In this document: piece after piece, positions 58,300 to 64,000 of the stretch | How the letters are laid out: each line of letters begins with the position of its first letter | Position numbering within the stretch: the stretch's first letter is position 1 | NCBI RefSeq assembly: GCF_021130785.1 | Contig: NC_060215.1 | Location: 119,188,501-119,252,500, forward strand | Length of the DNA stretch: 64,000 bases | Source of the DNA: Homalodisca vitripennis | Taxonomy: Eukaryota; Arthropoda; Insecta; Hemiptera; Cicadellidae | Reading direction: 5' to 3' | Position numbers and translations under genes: made by a program | The notes under the pieces: generated by a model | The model's input: the letters and a program-made list of their open reading frames with translations, nothing else | Told to the model about the DNA's origin: nothing | Databases searched by the model: none

Positions 58300-60391
58300 T
58301 AAGACTAAGCCAGTACTCAAGTGTAATGCCAGCCCTGATCAATTTAATACTACAATGTTAAATGAAGTAAAACATATAATCAATAAAATATCTTCATGTA
58401 ACCAGACGGATCCGCTGGCCTTGGCATCTGGCCACATGAGTAATAGGCCTAAGCCGTTTCCATTCTCAACTTGGAATCCGGTCTGTCCTGCAGAGGTAGA
58501 GAGGTTAATATGTCAATTATAAAATTCATTAAGTCAGGATTTTTATGGGTTGTCAACCCCTGTGCTAAATTATGTTTCAGATGTCATTGCTGCCCCTTTA
58601 GCTAAGGTTCTGAATTACTGTTTGGAGTCTGCTGTGTTCCCTAAGGCACTTAAAGTCTCACGTACAATACCGGTCTACAAGAAGGGTAATCCTGAGATCA
58701 TCGAGAGCTACAGACCCATTTCATTGACTCCTATTATCAGCAAACTTTTTGAAACAGTAATGAAGAAGCAACTAGTCGATCACTTGGATAGGGACCATCT
58801 TTTTCGGCATCATAGCATGGTTTTAGAGGTCAGCACTCAACTACAACTGCTGTGCGTCAACTTGTGGCAGAAGTGTTGGAATCTTTTGAAGCAAAGCAGT
58901 CAACAGCGCTGATTCTTGCAGATCTCAGTAAGGCCTTTGATTGTGTTTCCAACAGTATACTGTTAGGAAAGCTTGAGTTGTACGGAGTTACAGGGCAAGC
59001 CTCTTCAAATGTTCCATTCTTATCTGGAGGAAAGAGAACAAATATTTTCTGTTAACGGTGCTTCATCCAAACCGCTCCTTGGTAAGCGGTGTGCCTCAAG
59101 GCTCGGTTCTCGGACCCTTGCTCTTCTTGGTACTAATTAATGACCTAGAGTTGGTGGGTGATGTACTTCTGTTCGCAGATGATTCTACATTCTTTATAAG
59201 GGGGTTCGGTATGCCTCTATCCTTCCTATGTTTAATTGGCCAATTTTATGTACCTTTTTCTCAGAAACCTTTAAAGCTATCATCATCAAACCTTAGGACA
59301 CTACTATTTAGACCTTTGTTCCAACATTTAGAGCGGAAGACATTATAAAAAAATCTATTTTAAAATCTTTTTATTAAAAAAATTATAATTATAAATTATT
59401 TTACAAAAAAATTAATAAATTTTTTATTTACAACAAATTAAATAAAAACTTCTTTTTTTTAACTTTGTTCGCTCTAAATGTTAACAAAGGGTCTAAATAG
59501 TAGTGTCCTAAAGTTTGATGATGATAGCTTTAAAGGTTTCTGAGAAAAAGGTACATAAAATTGGCCAAATTAAACATGGGATGGATATAGGGCATACCGA
59601 ACCCCCTTAAAGCGGGAGCCACCACCTGAAGATGCGTGAGCTCAAGCGCTCCAAGTTCTATGACAGAGCTAAGGAATGGTTTTCAGCCAACAAACTCAGT
59701 CTAAACGTTTCCAAAAACGCAGGAGTTAACATGCACCTTATCGCTTAGCTAACCGTACAGTGGGGAGTGTCAAACTTTTGGGCTTTACTCTTGATTCCAA
59801 ACTTACGTTGAACGGGCATGTGGCAGAACTGAGTAAGAAACTGTCTCGAGTGACCTGCTTGTTGACTGAAAGCCTCTATTGACGGAAAAACCATCTTGTT
59901 CACTATATATCATGGGCTGTTTCATAGCCACATTCTCTACGGTCCTGCTGCTCTGGGGTCATTCATCTGGATGTGTTCAAATGTTTATTGCTGCAAAAAC
60001 ATGCTGTGTGTATCATCTCATCTGCAGGCTTCTTAGATCACTGCAAGCCTTGTTCAACCGAATTAAAATCTTAAACGGTTTTAGCCAGTATGTTGTTGTC
60101 GCCAGCTTTTTAACATGTCAATGAAAACCTCGCAGCCTTCGGAACTAGGGTGAAGCTCAGGATGTCTACAGGCTGAGGAAACAGCTCACAACTAAATACA
60201 GTCTCCTGTAGGCTAAGCAAGACAAGAGATTGTTTCCCCCGCATTTAGCAATAAGAATGTACAACTGCCTCCCCTCAACATCTTAAATCTCTTGAGAGCA
60301 GGGACTTTGAATGCAGGTTTAGGAAGTGGTCCCTGGCCAACCCTCTCTACTCAATCGAGGATTTTTCGAGAACGCGAGCAACGTAGCCTAG
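58300..60391 (+). pseudogene. LINE-2 ORF2 reverse transcriptase, broken by MITE and frameshifts
   Basis: LAKVLNYCLESAVFPKALKV and SYRPISLTPIISKLFETVM (58600-58770) open the polymerase. ILADLSKAFDCVSNSILLGK follows in another frame (58913-58970), then SGVPQGSVLGPLLFLVLIND and the catalytic FADD at 59172-59183. Only 15 bases later the MITE begins. Beyond it, from 59610, come EWFSANKLSLNVSKN, SVKLLGFTLDSKLTLNGHV, and far downstream WSLANPLYSIEDFFENAS before a TAG at 60389-60391. Frames change often. The order is that of a complete reverse transcriptase without RNase H. Confidence 0.8.
59199..59607. mobile_element. 409-bp MITE with about 135-bp terminal inverted repeats
   Basis: The left end AGGGGGTTCGGTATGCC and the right end, complemented, are the start of inverted repeats that match for about 135 bases with few differences (about 59199-59336 and 59473-59607). 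TA flanks both sides (59197-59198, 59608-59609), as after Tc1/mariner-type insertion. The middle is AT-rich and non-coding. It cannot encode a transposase. Confidence 0.9.
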
Positions 60392-60569
60392 CCCTGCCGC
60401 CACTTTGCATTTGTAAAAAGTAAAATTCAGTTAGTTAATTTATTTTATTGTGACGCTTTCAATCCAGCAACGCTGGTCAATGAAGAAGACATCAGGTATT
60501 TAATTTCGAAGTGATTATGATAGTTTTTTTGTGTTTTTAATCCTTGTAGCAAATTTGTATTTAGAACTT

Positions 60570-60945
60570 CTACCTTATAATCTCAAACTATAAAGAAAGA
60601 CCAAGATAAGCTGTTTTCAGTACAGCTTACGAGCAGAATTGTACTAGTTCATGTAAGGCATTAGTTCCTGTGGCATGTTTTGAACAGACGTTGTTTATGT
60701 ACATTGTAAGTCAGCCTCCCGTTCAGGTGCATCCCCAGAAATTTGCTGAATTCGCCTTCTTTTAAGATAGCTTCATCATTATCACAGTTGGTTGTATTCT
60801 TCTTCTTTTGACTGAGACAAATGTTACTCCACGTTTATAATTAACATAATTAGTTTTAACATGTATTGGTCTTTGAGAATTGCCCGAAGTACGCATCCAG
60901 TTCAGCATAGATTTGTTCCTAAAACTTTTCATTAAATTGTACATT
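60570..60945 (-). pseudogene. LINE reverse transcriptase C-terminal relic
   Basis: The minus strand reads NWMRTSGNSQ and HVKTNYVNYKRGVTF (for LS...KT.YV.F), then NFWGCTLNGRLTY-like sequence (for FLG..L...LTW). It ends with CSKHATGTNALHELVQFCS and LKTAYLGLSL. These are the thumb and post-polymerase blocks of CR1/Jockey-type reverse transcriptases. Stops occur throughout. It is unrelated in orientation to LINE-2 just upstream. Confidence 0.65.
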
Positions 60946-60949
60946 ATTC

Positions 60950-62640
60950 AGACAGTTTTTTTCGTCTTGCATAATGAACCAATGTATTTTAAATTAATTG
61001 AATTCAACTATATTAAATACAAATACCACTATTGACTGATATTTCATTTTACCTGACACTAATATATTTTTGTTGTAAACACTTCAACAACCAAGATATT
61101 TTAACTTAAAAACTTATTAATTTAATTAGTTAACCTACATTCTAAGCCTCTTAGTTTTAAAGTTAGTAGCTACACAACTATTACTGATCAATTGTACAAA
61201 ATGATATTAATATCTTGACGAATGAATTTCAATGTTAGCGATTCACTCTAAAACAAAAATATTGCTAACAACTTTTTAATTATGAAATATTTTGCCTCAG
61301 TTGTAAAGAGCTTTCAGTTCATAAATAGTGAAATAATTAGCTGTTTCACATATTACGGGTAGGTATGGTGGGAAGGCTTGACTAATTTTAAATGTTGATT
61401 TCAGCTCCGGTTCAACTTCAACTTATCGCAGCGTCCGGAATCTGACACTGTCACAGACTGGATTCATTCACAAATAACTTAAAGAGTACGGTTTTAAGAT
61501 TAATATTTAGGGTGTAGCAAAAGGATTTCTGTCTTTTATCCTCATGTTCACAAGGAACTGCATGAACCACCAACTGGAATCAGTTGTCTCGGAAGCCGTC
61601 AGTGAAGTAGATTAAATAAATAGTTTTCAATCTTTTACAAAGAAACTTTATACTCTGTTCGGTACATCGCCAAACAATAAAGGTGATTTAAGAGTGTGCA
61701 GAAGAGCTTGATATCCAAATGGTTATAATGCATGATTATATCCCTAAAGACGCTTGTAAACGGCTCAATAGCAGTTCTATATGCACTCAAAGTTACTCAG
61801 CAATTTCTTAAGAGCCAAATATAAGTGAAATTATCAGATATGTGGCGTTTGAACTAAGTGTTGCATTATGTTGTTTTCTAAAGACAACTAGTGTAGACTT
61901 TAGATCAGAAAAGTTATTTTTGATCTACTGACAACATCTGACGCGCTTGCAATCATTACACCTTCATATAAATTTTATATTAAAAACGAATGCAGGAAGA
62001 AATGTATCGGGGTCGGTTTTTGGTTTACGGTTCAAAATTTTACAATATGCCACATAGTCAGTTTTAATTTTGTTTATTTGGGGAAGACTTTTAACTTAAT
62101 TCACATGTATAGTTTCAGAAATATTACGATCAGTTTTACCGTATGAATTTTTTTACTTGAAGTGTGTAATATATATATTTACAAATCGCTAACGTTTAAG
62201 TATAATTTTCGTTTATTCATACATTTCATAAGCAAATTTAATGAAGGAGAAGTCAGTTTCCACATAAACCTTATTCTGCGCGTCCTAATGGGCCTCTGGC
62301 TCTCCTTTAGTAAAACTAGTAGTAAAACTCTCCTGTGTCCATCTTTTGGTAAAACTAATTCTAAATATAGCTGACCCAGATAATTAAACCTGTGATCAAA
62401 TCATCAATAACTTTATAAACATATACAGAAAGATATAATTGATTAAAGAATCTTGTTATGTATTTTTTTGAAGTACAATAACCACGAAAACCAAAAGTCA
62501 AAAAGAAACTAATACAAATAAAAACTTGTTTTTGTGCATTTGCATGCTACGGCAAAGTGAAGAAAACTTTAACGTTCTGAGAAATACATTAAAAATATAT
62601 TTCATTAGAATCCTCGTTAAATACAATTTTATACTGATAC
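60950..62640. other. Unassigned DNA
   Basis: Besides the exon candidate at 61405-61482, nothing is supported. Near 62300-62350 the motif GTAAAACT recurs a few times. Confidence 0.3.
61405..61482 (+). CDS. Possible short terminal exon
   Basis: A good acceptor (AATGTTGATTTCAG) precedes 25 sense codons and TAA, reading LRFNFNLSQRPESDTVTDW and ending HSQIT. The patch is less AT-rich than its flanks. A second frame is also open. It is too short to separate from chance. Confidence 0.25.
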   Translation, partial: LRFNFNLSQRPESDTVTDWIHSQIT

Positions 62641-62642
62641 AT

Positions 62643-63010
62643 TTAGTACATTTCAATGTGTCCACCACCGATAGCTCTGCAGACATCTAATCTATGGTCG
62701 ATCTCGGCCCATACACTGTGCAGCATGTCTCTTGTAACCGATGATACTGCCTCATAAATTCTTTCCTTTAAATGAGCTAAATCACGGATCTTCTGAGAAT
62801 AAACAATGTTTTTCACGTATCCCCACAAAAAAAATCGCATGGAGTCAAATCCGGGCTACTAGGAGGCCATGCTATTGGGCCACCTCGACTTATCCATCTT
62901 TGTCCAAACTTGTCATTCAAAGCATCACGAAGAAAGTCCTTATAATGGGGTGGCGCACCATCTTGTTGAAAATACACCATATTGACATTAGAGAAATCAA
63001 ACTAATTGAG
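62643..63010 (-). pseudogene. Mariner/IS630-type transposase C-terminal half
   Basis: The minus strand reads NVNMVYFQQDGAPPHYKDFL (second catalytic Asp in QQDGAPPH), then GGPIAWPPSSPDLTPCDFF (third Asp in SPDLTPCD). After the loss of one T from a T run at about 62827-62834, the frame moves to FFLWGYVKNIVYS, with RLDVCRAIGGGHIEMY at the end before the stop. This is the DDE_3-type core of a mariner/IS630-like transposase common in arthropods. The N-terminal DNA-binding half and the first catalytic Asp are missing. The product is dead. Confidence 0.85.
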
Positions 63011-63097
63011 CTGAAGAATTCAGAGGTGCCAACCATATTTTTCTACCTTGCATAGCAAATTGTTTTATAAGCATTCAAAATTGCACTATTCATTTAT

Positions 63098-63129
63098 GAA
63101 TACCCTGTATATATATATATATATATATA
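63098..63129. repeat. ACCCTGTATA end motif and (TA)n run
   Basis: ATACCCTGTATATAT, an end motif seen in many arthropod mariner-type elements, runs into a TA microsatellite. It probably marks the outer end of the transposon whose transposase lies at 62643-63010. Confidence 0.5.
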
Positions 63130-63633
63130 ACTATAAATTCTACGTATTATGAAAAGTAGAGCCCTAATATTAACAGGTTTTTGATAATTTAGTGTAAATC
63201 TGATTTTTCAATCAATAGTCTTTCATAGATGAAATTAAAATAACAAGAGCATTCTCTAAAATCTAAAACGATTTGATTTTTACATTAGAATAGGGTTCCT
63301 AACATAATGTCACATTAAAGAAATGTAAGACAGTACATTTATTTTTTAACTGAATTCGGGAATTGTAATTTGACACAATAATACCCAAAGCATGTTATCT
63401 TGTTATTATTTTCAGGAACCATTCTATAGCTTTATTTAATTACCATTGATAATAAATATGATAACATTGTTTCACTAATTATATATCTTGCAGCAATAGG
63501 GTCTAATAAGCATTTGTTACCAATTTGAGATAAATAAGAGGAATCTTGTTACAATTTATTACATTATTATTATTATTAAGTTAGTTTTTATAGTTCCGTC
63601 TACACAGTTCTCTTATTATCTTACCATAAATCT
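63130..63633. other. Unassigned AT-rich DNA
   Basis: No gene or repeat is supported. Confidence 0.35.
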
Positions 63634-63855
63634 TCATAAAATATTTTCTTTTTCTTTTCTCATTGCTTGTTTATTTGCAAAGTTATTTACATATATTTCT
63701 GAAATCGGAGATGGATACATTATTCCGTCGTTTGTGTGCAATACCTCTTCTTTAACAACCAATTTTCCCTCTTTAAGTGAAAAGTGTATTACCTTTCTTA
63801 GTCTGAAATTGTGCTGGATACACGTGTTGTTAACATATGTCCCTTTAAAGTACTC
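63634..63855 (-). CDS. Candidate terminal coding exon, unknown protein
   Basis: On the minus strand 73 sense codons and a TGA follow an acceptor-like GACAACGTGAG. The peptide is charged and protein-like: EYFKGTYVNNTCIQHNFRLR, then HFSLKEGKLVVKEEVLHTND, IMYPSPISEIYVNNF and a basic end KQAMRKEKENIL. A stop lies a few codons upstream in the same frame, so the exon must begin close to 63855, or further in. The acceptor is only moderate. An internal AAAG-GTAATA could act as a donor, giving a shorter exon. Not recognised. Confidence 0.4.
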   Translation of the reverse strand, partial: EYFKGTYVNNTCIQHNFRLRKVIHFSLKEGKLVVKEEVLHTNDGIMYPSPISEIYVNNFANKQAMRKEKENIL

Positions 63856-64000
63856 CTCACGTTGTCGTTAAAATCAACAGATAGGCTAGATATACATTAA
63901 TTTTTGTGTAAACCATCGCAACAAAAAGGGTTATTTTGAAAATATCAATTTTTTATCTAATGTTTTAGTTCATGTTTGAACCTTACCACAACCTATTCAC

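Larger units (their letters stand above)
56353..60480 (+). mobile_element. LINE-2 (CR1/Jockey-type), split by BEL and a MITE
   Basis: A plus-strand non-LTR element with ORF1 (56353-57000), endonuclease (57111-57900) and reverse transcriptase (58300-60391). It differs from the esterase LINE: its ORF1 carries an RRM-like segment and no esterase is seen. The 5' part of ORF1 lies on the other side of the BEL element (49094-49173). A 409-bp MITE (59199-59607) interrupts the reverse transcriptase. Many stops are present. The 3' end near 60480 is estimated from the last coding block; no clear tail is visible. Confidence 0.8.

Noticed and set aside
1..64000. CRISPR arrays, bacterial promoters, riboswitches and operons
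   Set aside because: No spaced direct repeats or other prokaryotic features are seen, and the window is clearly animal genomic DNA.

Overview
The window is AT-rich, intron-like animal DNA, most probably from an insect or other arthropod. The evidence is indirect: metazoan-type BEL/Pao and Ty3/Gypsy retrotransposons, CR1/Jockey-type LINEs, mariner/IS630-type DNA transposons, frequent dinucleotide microsatellites, and short coding islands bounded by GT..AG splice signals. I see no bacterial operons, no rRNA, no intact tRNA gene and no CRISPR array. No complete host gene is recognisable. What can be supported is a set of isolated exon-like open stretches inside a transposon graveyard.

Layout. 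0-12 kb: sparse DNA with a decayed LINE reverse transcriptase (530-960), candidate exons (2918-3136 plus; 3658-3805 minus) and a LINE RNase H remnant (about 11640-11960). 12.5-17.1 kb: a nearly full-length but broken LINE on the minus strand, with an ORF1 that carries a coiled coil and an SGNH-esterase-like domain, and an ORF2 with endonuclease and reverse transcriptase. 18.0-18.7 kb: two convincing terminal exons facing each other (plus 18038-18139; minus 18476-18717). 18.96-21.8 kb: a second, older copy of the same LINE, apparently preceded by a 130-bp tandem repeat at its 5' end. It is followed by two further LINE scraps (23.4-24.1 kb). 24-44 kb: mostly unassigned AT-rich DNA with a few exon candidates (25849-25918, 28212-28234, 33942-34103, 41541-41846), a perfect 16-bp C-rich minisatellite (33157-33256), an internally deleted mariner (37213-37725) and microsatellites.

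44.6-60.5 kb is a nested mobile-element cluster. A small two-exon gene (44647-45053) runs into an LTR-like sequence. Two oppositely oriented LTR-like arms enclose a gag-like start (45051-46618). Ty3/Gypsy and LINE relics follow. A BEL/Pao element with both LTRs and a 5-bp target duplication (49174-56347) then splits the ORF1 of another LINE (49094-60480), and that LINE carries a 409-bp MITE 15 nt after its catalytic FADD codons. 60.5-64 kb holds another LINE relic, a broken mariner-type transposase and one good exon candidate (63634-63855, minus).

All mobile elements here are broken at the reading-frame level. The two BEL LTRs differ mainly by one-base length changes, so part of the frameshifting may be sequence error rather than decay. 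The most useful leads are the LINE family with its esterase ORF1, conserved Cys block and 5' monomers; the facing terminal exons at 18 kb; the AC15 array; and the gene cut by an LTR at 45 kb.
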